The position numbers and the translations under genes were made by a program. A stretch of 31,553 nucleotides of DNA from Chara braunii (Eukaryota; Streptophyta; Charophyceae; Charales; Characeae). Where the stretch lies: positions 726,096-757,648 of the forward strand of contig BFEA01000626.1 of assembly GCA_003427395.1 (NCBI GenBank). Reading direction: 5' to 3'. Below the pieces are notes generated by a model that ran no database searches, was not told the origin of the DNA, and was given only the letters and a program-made list of their open reading frames with translations. Below are positions 17,731-26,884 of this stretch, one piece after another; the stretch's first letter is position 1; every line of letters begins with the position of its first letter.

Positions 17731-18421
17731 AACCTGGTACATCTGGAGCCTTTGTGAAAAACGAAAACAACGTTATTGCAAGAAGGCATGGTCACAGTAG
17801 ACCTTGAGCTTGGGCCCCAATGGGCAAGGGAAGCGATCTCTAACACGGAGAGCTCTAGCACGGTCCCCTGGGACCGTCGAATCCGATATCGCCGGCATCC
17901 GATTGGGAGGAGGATCAGGCTCAGAGTGCAGAAGAAATCCGTAGCTACCCAAACCGATTTCTCCCTCCTAGATGAAGGATTCACACCTGAGGCTGGGAAC
18001 AGTGCAGAGAACCCCATTGTTTTGGATTGAATGAAAATGCTCGTTTTGTTAGTCCCCGACGCTACCTTGTGAGACTTGTGTGCATGTGACGCGGGTCAAA
18101 CTTTTGTATGCTTGAGGACTAACGTGGACTGTGCAGGTTACAGGAGCCCCGACCAGCCCTCCCGTGGGTGACAGACGTGGCGCGAGGCATAGGGTTTGGT
18201 CGGCGCGCCGGCAGAACACTTCTACCGGTCGACACCGGGCCTTATTTTGGCCAAGTTCATGCAGTCCGAGTGGTTGGTACCAACTCGGATTGCCTCTTGG
18301 CCTCCTTCAGCCTCGTTTCCATTTTCAAAATGCTGTCCCCTTCGGTCCTAATGCCCAAGGGGCAGCCTCACTTGAGAGAAAAAGGCTCAATTTTTTCAGT
18401 TTCTACCCCATTTTTGGTAGG

Positions 18422-18483
18422 CCGAGGCATTTCCCCATGCCTCGGAGCCTTTTCGGCCTTGGATCTGGCTAAGATCCAAGGCC
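18422..18483. repeat. Two adjacent perfect inverted repeats
   Basis: CCGAGGCAT pairs with ATGCCTCGG (18422-18430 with 18437-18445, 6-base loop). GGCCTTGGATCT pairs with AGATCCAAGGCC (18455-18466 with 18472-18483, 5-base loop). Both arms are perfect. They are not followed by a T-run that would suggest an RNA polymerase III or bacterial-type terminator. Confidence 0.85.
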
Positions 18484-19009
18484 AACAATATTTTGTGCCA
18501 CCCCCAAGTAGTCCTTGCTTCAAATTTGAGCCCCTAAGCTCTCTTTTTCAATTTTTGGTGCATCTGGATCTCATTTTGGGCCAAATGCACAGTTTTGTTT
18601 TTTTCTCTCTTTTGTTTCTTTCCATTTTGGGCTGCCAACTTATTCCGGAGTTTGCCGTTTGGGTAGGCCTCCTAAAAAACGACCATATTACCTCCTCCAT
18701 GGATCTGAATTTCAGATTCATGGCCCAAAAGAAAACCGACCATTCCCCTTTTGGATTTTCTCTCATTTTTTTTTTTTAATTCATATTTTGTGAAGATATT
18801 GCCCCAAGGGCCATATCTCTGCAATCCAAATTGCCCTCCTCAATTCTAGGAAGGATGAGGTCACAGTAGGGACCTGGCAGTCCCTTCTCCTCCACTCTTT
18901 TCTCCCTTTTTGTTTCATTATCCCTCTATTTTCTTTCATTTTTTCTTTTCTTTTCTTTTCTTTTATTTCTGATGTGACAAGTGTCAAGTAGTTGTTGAGT
19001 CCTTTTCTA

Positions 19010-19033
19010 GGCCATGGATCCTCATCCATGGCC
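19010..19033. repeat. 10-bp perfect inverted repeat
   Basis: GGCCATGGAT (19010-19019) pairs with ATCCATGGCC (19024-19033) around a 4-base loop. Confidence 0.85.
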
Positions 19034-19298
19034 AGATTCAGACTCAGCAGTTGACCGTTATATCTCGGATTACAACAATGACACCCCCATGCTCATAGGG
19101 GGCTCCATTTTGCTTCCGTTAGTCTCAATTTTGAGCCCCCTTTGCTCCGATTTTCTTTTGACAACCTTTTTTCTGAGTTGGGCCCCTTGCAACTCTATTT
19201 TCTCATGCCTAACTAGTCCGAGGTATCCCGGACTGCTGGGCCACCCTTCCATCATCATTATTTTGCTTTTTTTTCTCTCACGGCTCTCCCACTTGATC

Positions 19299-19320
19299 CC
19301 ACTAGTGCTTGCACTAGTGG
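19299..19320. repeat. 10-bp perfect inverted repeat, conserved in both long-repeat copies
   Basis: CCACTAGTGC and GCACTAGTGG flank TT. The equivalent in copy 2 (20704-20723) keeps a perfect 9-bp stem. Confidence 0.85.
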
Positions 19321-19750
19321 TGCTAATATTCTCCTCCTTCAAGATCTTGATCTTGACGGTGCCGTTTGCTTTGTGCAACCATCCCTCATGTTGGATCACG
19401 GTTACCTTGGGACAACTCAAATCCCCGCCACTCTCCCCGTAGTAATTCCATTTTTTTGCCCTGCCGGTAGTCCTGCTGGCGCGTGTACCGTTTTTCGACT
19501 ATTTTTATTTGGGCCCACTTAGTCCCCGACAATGTCCCGGATGATGTCCCATTTTTATTTATGGACCTCCTTGCCCTTGGTGGTTGTAATACTCCTTCCT
19601 TAGGTGCCCCACGTGTGCCGATTATTCTTGGCCGCGAGATCTCATCTCACGGTTGTCGTTTACCGTATTTATTTGCCCCATGCCGAAATCGCTCTTTTCT
19701 AGCCTTTTGGGCTTGCCATGGCTCATTTTCTCTTAGCTTAGGCATCCTTA

Positions 19751-20070
19751 TGCAGCCCGATATTTCTCGGACTGCAATTATGGTCATTTTCCCAGTCCCA
19801 CAGCCCCACAACTTGCCCCATGCGCTCAATTCTCAAGTGTATCTGGGCTCAATATTGACTCCGAATGCACCTAAAACATGTGTTTTCCCTTCACCATGCA
19901 ATCCATTGTAACTCGGACTGCAATAGGGGTCAATTTCCTAGTCCCACTACCCCACAACTGGCCCAAAACTGAAAGAAAAAGAAACGGCCAACTTTCAAGT
20001 GCATCCGGACTCAATTTTGGCTCCGGATGCACCTACAACATGTGTTTCTCCTTCCCCATGTAATCTGTTG
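19751..20070. repeat. Tandem repeat of about 150-160 bp, two full units and a partial third
   Basis: Each unit has CTCGGACTGCAAT, then CAGTCCCAC or TAGTCCCAC, CCCCACAACT, CAAGTG(T/C)ATC(T/C)GG, CTCAAT, GAATGCACCT or GGATGCACCT, and CATGTGTTT. Unit starts are near 19760 and 19908, and a partial unit starts near 20068. Confidence 0.75.
19999..20032. repeat. 11-bp perfect inverted repeat
   Basis: GTGCATCCGGA (19999-20009) pairs with TCCGGATGCAC (20022-20032) around a 12-base loop. The preceding tandem unit holds the same palindrome in degenerate form. Confidence 0.85.
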
Positions 20071-20272
20071 TATTTCGGTTGCATGGGGCCTTAATTTTTC
20101 TTAATTTTTTCTGCAAAATAAAAAAAAAATCAAGGTCTTTTGCAACCGCCATATTCCATAATGTATCTGGTCACGGATGCATCTCCCCAAGTGTCCGTCT
20201 TTTACCGTTAAGGTCTTTTTCTCTTTTCTTTTCTTTTTTCTTTTCTTTTCTTTTTTTTTTCCTTCTTTCTTG

Positions 20273-20845
20273 GACGGTAGGGACCTGCCAGTCCCTACTG
20301 ACGGCCAACTCACTCACTCCCTCTCACTCTTTTTGTCTTATTCTCCCACATTTTTCTTTTCTTTTTTTTTCTTTGTTTTCCTAGCATGCTAAGTGTCAAG
20401 TGGCCGTTAAGGCCCTTTTCTAGGCCCTTCCTCTTAGTTTTGGCCCTCCCTATGCTCATAGAGCAGTCTGCTATATCTCGGACTACAATTATGGCTTCCT
20501 CATGCCCATGGGAGCTTCCCTTTTCCTCTATTTCTCTCCCACAGTAGCCCTTTTTACTCCGATTTTCTCCCGGAGGCCTATTTTTCTCATGAAGTCTCTT
20601 TTGATTCAATTTTCTTGAGGGAGGTTGATCCGAGATTTTTCGGATTGCTCCCACTCCATGATTCTTTATTTTTTCTTTTTCTTTTGGCCTTCCCGTTTGC
20701 TACCACTAGTGCTTGCACTAGTGATGCTAATATTTTTGGCCGTCAAGATCTCGATCTTGACGGTGCACCTTGTTTTAATTGTTTTCCCCTCATGCCGCTC
20801 CGCCGTTTTTCTTGAGACCTTCTCATGTCCCCGCCACTTGTCCCG
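20273..20845. repeat. Diverged long direct repeat, copy 2
   Basis: Second copy of the unit at 18866-19445. The two palindromic motifs are conserved in both copies while the surrounding sequence has diverged a good deal. Confidence 0.8.
20740..20763. repeat. 11-bp perfect inverted repeat
   Basis: CCGTCAAGATC and GATCTTGACGG flank TC. Copy 1 of the long repeat has a shorter form of the same palindrome near 19338-19360. Confidence 0.85.
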
Positions 20846-22325
20846 TCGGTGGTCCCCGACGTTTTGTCCCGCCGATGCTCCCAAGTGTCTTTCCTCAAGG
20901 TGTCCCGTGTTCTTCTGGCGTCCCCCGCCCTACGGTGGCCCCTTTCCCTTGCCTTTCTCGGGCCTTGTGCGTGCCGGTTTCTCCGATCACGGGGCCTCCA
21001 ATCCGAGGCTCCCGTTAATCGTCGTAGGCGGCCCCTACGTTGGGGCCCTTGTCTTTTGCATCCCACGCCCACCGGGGTCGTCCGCCTCTCGGCTCCCCTA
21101 TTCTCTTGTCGCGTGCCGTGCCACATTTGCAAGGTTAATGACCCTTTGGCCTTAGTCATGTTCAGTTCCCATGGCCCTCCTGGCCTCATGCTATGTTCCT
21201 ATGCGCCCATAACCTGACGCTTACTTGCTTGCCATCGCCGGTTCTCGACCCAGGGCATCATTCCTCCCGGTGGCCTAGTCTTTTCCCTCTCTTGCCTCTT
21301 TACTCCAGATTTCTCTGTCGTGCACAACTTGGCTATATACAGGCTCTCGAGTGTCGGGATGTTATTCGGGACCCACCGGTCCCGACAACGGGCGAGCATG
21401 GAGAGCAGGCAACCATAGTCGAGTTGCGCTGTGCTGAGCTGGATGAGGCGCATGGTGGTCCTTGGGTGCATGTGGCATCTGTGAGTGAGGGATCAAGGTT
21501 GTGAGTGATACGAGAGACATACCTGGTGCTTGAGGCGAACGACATTTGTCGAGATCAGCTAGTACATCGGGGAATTGTTGACATCACCAACGACATTGTA
21601 GATAGGCTAGATAGGATCTGCCATTTATCGTATGGGCGTACTTATTTGGTGGAACTCATATTGCAATTCTGCTTTTGGTTAAAGGTCACGACTATCGGGT
21701 CTCATCATCTGACTCTCATGTGTATGATGGTGCTTGGTTTCTGAAGTTTGCTATTGCTCATTTTCCGTGCATTCCTTTTTCGAAATTAGGAGACAATTTT
21801 AATTAATTCCTTTTCTCGTATGTTTTAGAATTCATAAATCCCTTTTCGAAATTTTTCTTGAAATTCGAAAACGCCTTATGATCAATTATTTCTCGAAAAT
21901 TCTTTCTTGAAATTTGGAAATATTTCGAATTACTTAATTCCTTTTCCGAGATTTTCACGTTTTTTTTGTAAAATCATACCTGAAAATTAATTTAGAATAA
22001 ATTAAAACCCAAATATGATTTTTTCTTCAAAATTAATTATTTCCTTTTTTTTCTTTTCGAATATTTTCAGCGAAAATTTTTGGAAATTTCGTTTTGCAAG
22101 TTTCTCCTTCGGATTCTTTTTTTATTTATTTCCAAGGCGTATTCTCAAATTAATTTCGAATAACTTTAATTATGCAATTAGACTCACTATCTTTCACACT
22201 TCACATGCATGTAAACAGGTTGCGCAACAAACTGGCGACAAGCGCCCACTCAGAACTCAGAGATATGGTAACCAAAAATGCAGTTCAGGTACAAGTTCAC
22301 TTCAAATGGCTATGGTGGCGCAAAC

Positions 22326-22387
22326 GCCTGTACAACTCTCTGTTCACACGGACAGGGCCTGTACAACTCTCTGTTCACACGGACAGG
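22326..22387. repeat. Perfect 31-bp tandem duplication
   Basis: GCCTGTACAACTCTCTGTTC and the next 11 bases occur twice in a row (22326-22356 and 22357-22387). Confidence 0.92.
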
Positions 22388-22619
22388 ATCACTATGGATA
22401 TCCCACACGCATCCCACTGTACACACGCACATACACACATGCTACATCCTTCTAACATCTATGGCGGCTATGGCCGCTGCTATCCCTATCGCTATGGCTA
22501 AGCTCCTTCTCGCCCATTTCGTATTCGGGCTCACTGCAGACCACCTCGCACAAGTTGTTGTGGCAGCGCTTCCGCATGGCTTATGCATGAATGAATGAAT
22601 GGTTGGGCGCTGCCTCTTG

Positions 22620-22626
22620 ATTTATA
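22620..22626 (-). promoter_or_regulatory. TATA box in the candidate Element 3 LTR
   Basis: TATAAAT on the - strand, in GAAGTATAAATCAAG. It is isolated from other promoter motifs. Its value lies in its position within the candidate LTR. Confidence 0.4.
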
Positions 22627-23184
22627 CTTCTGTATCTCGTTGGACTGCCCCTTTCCCATGCCCGTGGTGCACCCAGTCCCATGCGGTACTTGCTTGACTG
22701 GACTAGGACTGATTGGGACTAGGACTGCTGACTCAGCACGGGGAACTCCACCACTTGCCCACTTGCCTCAGTCAAAACGTGAGCAACTTCGAAAGGGCAG
22801 TACCAAGATCGTCCGGAAGTTTTAGTCCTGGCCTTTCGGATACTGTAGCAGCTACGACCTTGACCCTTCAGGACTGTAGCAGCTATGGCCTTGACCCTTT
22901 GGAGGAGCTATAGCTACGACTTTGAGACCTTGCTACGACTCTTATCAGACAGGTCTACAGATCAAACCCCTATACCCTACAGACCTACGACAACCTACCA
23001 CTGTGGGGAAAGAAACAGGTCGTGGGTTCAACTCTCGGGGTGGACACAGATACTGCACACAGGTAAAGTGATGGTCTAGGGGTCGAGCCCTGGGACTTGC
23101 ATTCGCTACTGCGAACAGGTGAATACCGTTTCACTCCCGCCGGCCGAAATTCGAGGTCCACCGAGAATAACTCAGTCCAAGGCA

Positions 23185-23210
23185 GGACCTTTACCTTTCC
23201 TATCTCTCTC
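23185..23210 (-). other. Candidate polypurine tract of Element 3
   Basis: On the - strand, GAGAGAGATAGGAAAGGTAA and the next bases (mostly purine) precede TG at 23184, downstream of the integrase stop. Two to three pyrimidines interrupt it, so the call is tentative. Confidence 0.45.
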
Positions 23211-23261
23211 GTAGGCTCTAACTATGTCGGGAGCGGTTTCTAGAAGTTTTATTCTAGTAAA

Positions 23262-23960
23262 TCAGCGGTCGTCCTCTGGTTCCTGATTAGCAAACCGGAC
23301 CTTATATTGTTTCTGTGGACGACCTCTACCTCCTGTTCTCAACACATCTTCACCTATAATTCCGTCAATGTCGTACCTTCCGCCCATGTCTGGAGGGATC
23401 ATGGATCTTTTAGATGGAAATTGTTGACTTACAACACACGGCAACAACTTTGATGCATGAAACACAGGGTAGGTGTGGAGGTGTGCTGGGATCTCTATTG
23501 TGTAGGACGGTCCATCCTCTCCGCCCTTGACTTCTAGAACCAGCCATGGTCCCCTGTACGCTGGCAGTAACTTCTGCGAGATGTTCTCCTCACGAGCAAA
23601 CTCTTTGGATTTGACCCAGACTAAGTCGCCGACTTGGAACTGTGATGGGCGACAGTGTTTGTTGGCTTGCTCTATCATTCTGTGTTGGGCCTTCTCGAGG
23701 TTCTCGACGACTGTAGCTAGCTCTTTCTCGTGCTGTATCGCGAACTCCCTGGTACCGGGCAGTAGCCTATGAATCTGGTCCCGGTTAAGTCCCTCAAACG
23801 GTCTGCGCGGTCTAAAGGACTTGTGCAACTCGTTGGGAGTGCGATAGACCAGATCAAGTCAATTGGGATGAGATGTTACCCAAGGTAGCCAGTGCGCACA
23901 GTCTGACCGTTAGTCTCTGGATGGCGGTCATACGACATTAACAACTTTGATCCATAGACT
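23262..23960 (-). pseudogene. int: Integrase C-terminal part of Element 3 with chromodomain-like tail
   Basis: The - strand shows the end of the catalytic core, DRHPETNGQTVR, where the third catalytic residue is GTG (Val, 23897-23899) instead of Glu. A stop and frameshift follow. From 23828 down to 23262 a frame of 188 codons carries the typical gypsy end: GDLVWVKSKEF, then AYRGPWLVLEV (GPY/F module), PVFHASKLLP, and finally YDIDGIIGEDVLR with KQYKVRF, which resembles a chromodomain, as in chromoviruses. Only this last third of integrase survives. Confidence 0.85.
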
Positions 23961-24200
23961 TTCATTAGTTCCTGGCAGTTCTAGCTAGTGAATTGAGTGT
24001 CTCTATACGATGCTGGATTGGCCGCGACACTACTCCTGACGGCGGCTCTGCAAGGTCTTTGAACTCTTCCAGCAGCTTGGCAATAGTTGGGTCTATGGGT
24101 ATGTCTTCCTTAGGCTCAGATAGGCTACGAAGACCTGCTCCTCTAACTGCTCCTTTCTCTCCAATCGCGCGAACGCGGGAGCATTGAGACAGCAATGTGC
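23961..24200 (-). pseudogene. Pre-RT linker of Element 3, ends at a deletion junction
   Basis: The - strand frame encodes DPTIAKLLEEFKDLAEPPSG and RPIQHRIE, the stretch that in gypsy Pol lies just before RT. Instead of RT, integrase core sequence begins within about 30 bases. The junction is therefore near 23960-23990. The short sequence between is unassigned. Confidence 0.75.
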
Positions 24201-24211
24201 CAAGGAGTTAT

Positions 24212-24821
24212 CTACTCCAGACACATGAAACAGGCGGCAGTCTTAACCTCGCCTGACGGGCTACGGAGCCTACACTCATGCTCTCTCAAATGAAGTGTGG
24301 CCCCTGCTGCCTCTCCCCAGTCCATGCCTACGACTATATCAAAAGGAAGGTCATCCTGCACGAGGAGAGTCAGGGAATGGAGAACCTTCTCCACCTTCCC
24401 ATCTCTCTGGGCGGAAATAAGCCTGGACTCCCTCTACGTAGTCCTCAACACGCATAGTGCGGTTGTTTGCGAGGACACTAACTATGGGGTCTTCCAATTT
24501 TTGGACTTTCAACCCTAGCCTTAGCTTCTTCAGCGCTCTACGGCTAATATAACTACGAGTAGCCCCAGAATCTATATGGACCCCTACTCTACTTCTAAAA
24601 ACTTCTACATCAACCAAAACTAGTTGTCCCTTACTATCCTTCTTCATTTTGGCCCAGGCGGGCATCCTCTCCTTCAGCTCTTCTGCCACGCCTGTGAAGG
24701 AAGTGCCTAGAGAGACGCTAACACAAGCAGTCTCTGGACAGCTAGGTAGGCACTGGCCTGCAACCTCTGTCGAAGGCTCATGTGGTGTAGGAGTTTCCTG
24801 GTGGTGCACACACTTCCCCAC
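24212..24821 (-). pseudogene. pro: Protease of Element 3, frameshifted
   Basis: The first frame (24821-24351) carries the retropepsin active site IDSGATRSY, with Asp at 24570-24572 (DSGA at 24561-24572), intact. It then reads RRALKKLRLG and VSVLANNRTMRVEDYVEGVQ. A frameshift near 24390 leads to a second frame with LPFDIVVGMDWGEAAG, the later conserved part. The order matches the Element 4 protease, which has lost its active site, so the two elements belong to related families. Confidence 0.82.
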
Positions 24822-24851
24822 ATGGCCTTGTAGTAGGGGCAGTTGCGACCC

Positions 24852-25903
24852 CTACTGGCGGCTGCCTTTTGACCCCTGGGCAGCGAATCGGGCTTCCCTA
24901 TACTTTGGACAATATTTAATAATATGGGCAGGGTCACCGCAATAGATGCACTGCCCCTGCTCCATGCGCTGTTGCCATACACACTGGTCCAAGCCCAAAT
25001 CTTCCCAAGGTCGTCCCTGTGGCCAACCTGGGTGCCAACCTCCTTGACTTTGAGATGACCTTCTACCTCTGCGTTGCGGCGACCGACTCGGTCCTGAGCG
25101 ATTCAGCGGCGACCGACTCGGTCCTGAGCGATTCAGCGGCGGACCTTGACCCCACCTACCACTTGGCGGTTCCTTTGTCAGCCAACCCCTTGTGCACCCG
25201 GACCTCGACCACCCATGGCCCGACCCGCTTGGCCCTGGCCTCCTTTACCTTGCGACCTCCCTCCAGCCGCGACAGCAGCGTACGTCCTCCCCTGACCTAC
25301 ACTACTGTCCTCCTCCTCTAACCTCTACTTTATCTGACTGTAGGAGACTTCGTCAATACCGCCTTCATCTAAAGTAAGGATCAGATGATCCTTGGCCTTG
25401 ACCTGGCCTGAGATGGTACGACCTTTCCACTTCTTTCCATTATCTAAGTCCTTATGCCAGAAAGTGGAAGATGGCACGGACTTTGCCTCAAACAGGACCA
25501 CTTCTCTACTTAACGCGTCGTACGTCATATTGGCCTGTTGGGTCTTATCAAAGAAATGCCCTCGCAGGGGCTCTGGCATAGCACGATAAAATAATTGGAC
25601 CAACTCGGTCTTAGTGACCCTGTGGTCTGGGACGGCTACCAAGTCGTCCATGACAACTTTGAGTGCTCGCGCACTCGTCCACTTTCATGAGTGGATGGTA
25701 TGAAGCTTGTCAGAGGCCCTAACGCCCCTTGTGACGTCAGCGAACCTCTCTCGCAGGAGTTTAAGGAAAGTAGAAAGAGGGGTGAGCCTAGAGTATGCAA
25801 CCATATTGTTTTTACAATCGGCTGCACGCGCAAGGGACCTGGCAAAGCCGGCCGCTTCGTCCTTTAATGCATGGAAGGCCACGAGCACTTGTGCGAGGAT
25901 CAG
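24852..25903 (-). pseudogene. gag: gag of Element 3, cut by Element 4
   Basis: The - strand frame begins at the Element 4 junction within coding sequence (LILAQVLVAFHALKDEAAGF). It passes a TGA near 25682 and continues to a stop at 25325, with the capsid-like motif VQLFYRAMPEPLRGHFF and a DHLILTLDEGG stretch. A Gly/Arg/Ser linker with frameshifts follows, including a 30-bp tandem duplication. The CCHC zinc knuckle CIYCGDPAHIIKYC (CX2CX4HX4C, about 24910-24951) has all ligands. Stop TAG is at 24852-24854. The N-terminal part of gag should lie beyond the far end of Element 4. Confidence 0.8.
25079..25138. repeat. Perfect 30-bp tandem duplication in the Element 3 gag linker
   Basis: GCGACCGACTCGGTCCTGAG and the next 10 bases occur twice. 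The length keeps the reading frame and repeats ten residues of the linker. Confidence 0.92.
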
Positions 25904-26520
25904 TGTCCTCGGTAGGCCTACTGGGCCCTGTCTGCAGCCTTACCCGCCCTAAGTGAAGGCGAGCCTGGCTTTGTGCAAGAGGCCCTCGACTGTCGATTTC
26001 ATATTTGGGGTCCAGGCAGTTGCGACGCGCCAGTTGGTTGAAAGAAACACAGGCCGAGTACCGAAGACATTTCCACGGCCTACCGGGCCTTTCAAAGAAT
26101 GCAGGCCCTAGGCGTGATTCGCAGCCTCATACAGAGATAGTTGGGCGCCCAACCGAACGAGGCGAGCAGCCTAGTAGCTGCTGCATCCAGACAGCATCAT
26201 GGGGCCTTCCGGAAGCTGTTGGGCCTAGGCCAGCCCAGCCAGGCTGCTCTTTTCCATAAAGGAAAGAGCTCTGGCCAGGCAGCCTCATTCAGGCACTCGC
26301 ATGATGGCGGCAGCGCTGCTAGAGCAGATGCTCGTGGGCTGCTGCTAGCACTGGGAGGCGAGGTGCAGCACGTGCGATCGTGCAGCGGAGGAGGGCGCTG
26401 CTAAGGGCAGCGCCATAGCCCAGCCACCATAGCTGATGGGCTTGGACTACAGTGAAGCGCAGGGGTGGTCTTCGGGTGACAGAGAGGACAGGTGTGGGTG
26501 AAGTCAAGGGATAGGTGAAG

Positions 26521-26542
26521 GATGATGATGATGATGATGATG
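26521..26542. repeat. (GAT)7 microsatellite
   Basis: Seven GAT triplets in the Element 4 LTR. The solo LTR copy lacks the expansion. Confidence 0.95.
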
Positions 26543-26568
26543 TGAGGGCACGTACCTTGTATTGGCGA

Positions 26569-26569
26569 N
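26569..26569. other. Undetermined base (N)
   Basis: A single N in the LTR shows a draft assembly with local uncertainty. Confidence 0.99.
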
Positions 26570-26884
26570 GGTCTGCATGGGCGGCATCTTCAAGTACTTC
26601 GGGCTGCTGCTGATGTCAACAGTTGCATTGTCTTTTTGTAGTCTGTAGTAGCTGTGTAGGAGTAGGCTGGGCGCTGAGCGCCAAGTGTGAGTGTAAGGGA
26701 ACTGGACTCGTGTGTTGAGGGAGAGAGTGTGCTCTCCACGGACATTAGTTTTCAGTGCTACGAAACTCCATTGGTGTATTATTGGTGCAATGGTGCTATC
26801 TGGACACGGTGTGACTATTTGACTTGAAATGTGATGGTGTGATCTGGGATTGTCATCTCGCTGCTGCTTATTTTCCTTGCAGTT

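Larger units (their letters stand above)
730..18234 (+). mobile_element. Element 1: Ty3/gypsy-type LTR retrotransposon, about 17.5 kb, with extra pre-gag ORFs
   Basis: Two direct repeats of about 2.3 kb bound the element. Each begins TGTCG and ends CGACA. A PBS follows the left LTR and a polypurine tract precedes the right one. The internal domain reads PBS, leader, ten small ORFs, gag, protease, RT, RNase H, integrase. Integrase after RNase H is the Ty3/gypsy order. No chromodomain follows integrase. The LTRs differ by roughly 5-8% in stretches I compared by eye, and stops and frameshifts are scattered through the coding part, so this is an old, inactive copy. It carries a later solo-LTR insertion at 5075-6180. 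The immediate flanks share only CCGG; a 5-bp duplication is not clean (CCCGG against CCGGG). Confidence 0.93.
15942..18234 (+). repeat. 3' LTR of Element 1
   Basis: Direct repeat of 730-3029, starting TGTCGGGCGG and ending GGTCGACA. It differs from the left copy by a 33-bp tandem duplication (16016-16081), an 8-bp duplication near 15962, loss of about 40 bp in the GGGCGCA stretch near 16915, loss of about 10 bp near 18100, and scattered transitions. In a 100-base sample about 8 positions differ. Confidence 0.93.
18866..19445. repeat. Diverged long direct repeat, copy 1
   Basis: Aligns by eye with 20273-20845. Shared landmarks in the same order are GTAGGGACCTG(G/C)CAGTCCC, a TTTTC tract, AAGTGTCAAGT, CCTTTTCTAGGCC, TATATCTCGGA(T/C)TACAA, CACTAGTGCTTGCACTAGTG, TGCTAATATT, AAGATCT(T/C)GATCTTGACGG and TCCCCGCCACT. 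Spacing between copies is about 1.4 kb. Confidence 0.8.
18235..22200. other. Pyrimidine-rich intergenic region without genes
   Basis: The + strand is C/T-rich to about 21000, with many T runs and TTTTC tracts (about 18940-18966, 20221-20262, 20345-20375). From about 21740 to 22160 it becomes A/T-rich. ORFs here are low-complexity Phe/Ser/Leu/Pro frames and are not credible. It contains diverged repeats and hairpins listed separately. It could be remains of a very long LTR or a satellite-like repeat; I see no PBS, pol or TSD to decide. Confidence 0.6.
22200..23184 (-). repeat. Candidate 3' LTR of Element 3, left end not located
   Basis: On the - strand the region starts TG at 23184, next to a purine tract and about 80 bases beyond the integrase stop. 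A TATAAAT box lies about 560 bases in (22620-22626), as expected for a U3 promoter. The U3 part holds near-repeats with GTCAAGG and GTAGCTGCTACAGT (about 22845-22930). No second LTR is in the window to confirm it, because the other end of the element lies beyond Element 4. Confidence 0.45.
22200..25903 (-). mobile_element. Element 3: decayed chromovirus-like Ty3/gypsy element, - strand, incomplete
   Basis: Read on the - strand the order is gag with zinc knuckle (25903 to 24852), protease (24821 to about 24212), the linker before RT (24195 to about 23985), then integrase core end, GPY/F module and a chromodomain-like tail (23950-23262), a polypurine tract and a candidate 3' LTR. RT, RNase H and the first part of integrase are missing, so an internal deletion of probably about 2 kb joined linker to integrase. 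The gag is cut at 25903 by Element 4. The left end is approximate: I could not find the end of the LTR. Confidence 0.8.
25904..26881 (+). repeat. 5' LTR of Element 4
   Basis: Proposed as TGTCCTCGG...TTCCTTGCA, 978 bp. The right end is supported by a PBS three bases on and by the matching end of the antisense solo LTR at 5075. The left end is inferred from the point where the gag frame of Element 3 stops and from alignment with the solo LTR, so it is less sure. It includes a GAT microsatellite and one N. No TATA box was found. Confidence 0.65.

Noticed and set aside
18168-18779. + strand ORF of 203 codons right of Element 1, overlapping the end of the 3' LTR
   Set aside because: Crosses the LTR boundary and continues in T-rich DNA as Phe/Leu/Ser. 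No domain, and chance openness is expected in this composition.
22510-22590. Short + strand similarity to the start of the Element 3 gag (LAQVVVAA against LAQVLVAF)
   Set aside because: Only about eight residues and in the wrong strand for the surrounding element. Treated as chance.
22985-23095. Two tRNA T-arm-like words (GGTTCAACTCT and GGGTCGAGCCC), a possible SINE or tRNA
   Set aside because: No A box, acceptor stem or anticodon arm found. They lie in the candidate LTR of Element 3.
26015-26040. TGGCGCG on the - strand after CAACCAAC, a possible PBS that would make 26040-26881 the 5' LTR of Element 3
   Set aside because: Homology with the solo LTR continues beyond this point, so it lies inside the LTR. 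The + strand PBS at 26885 is the better match and adjoins a CA end.
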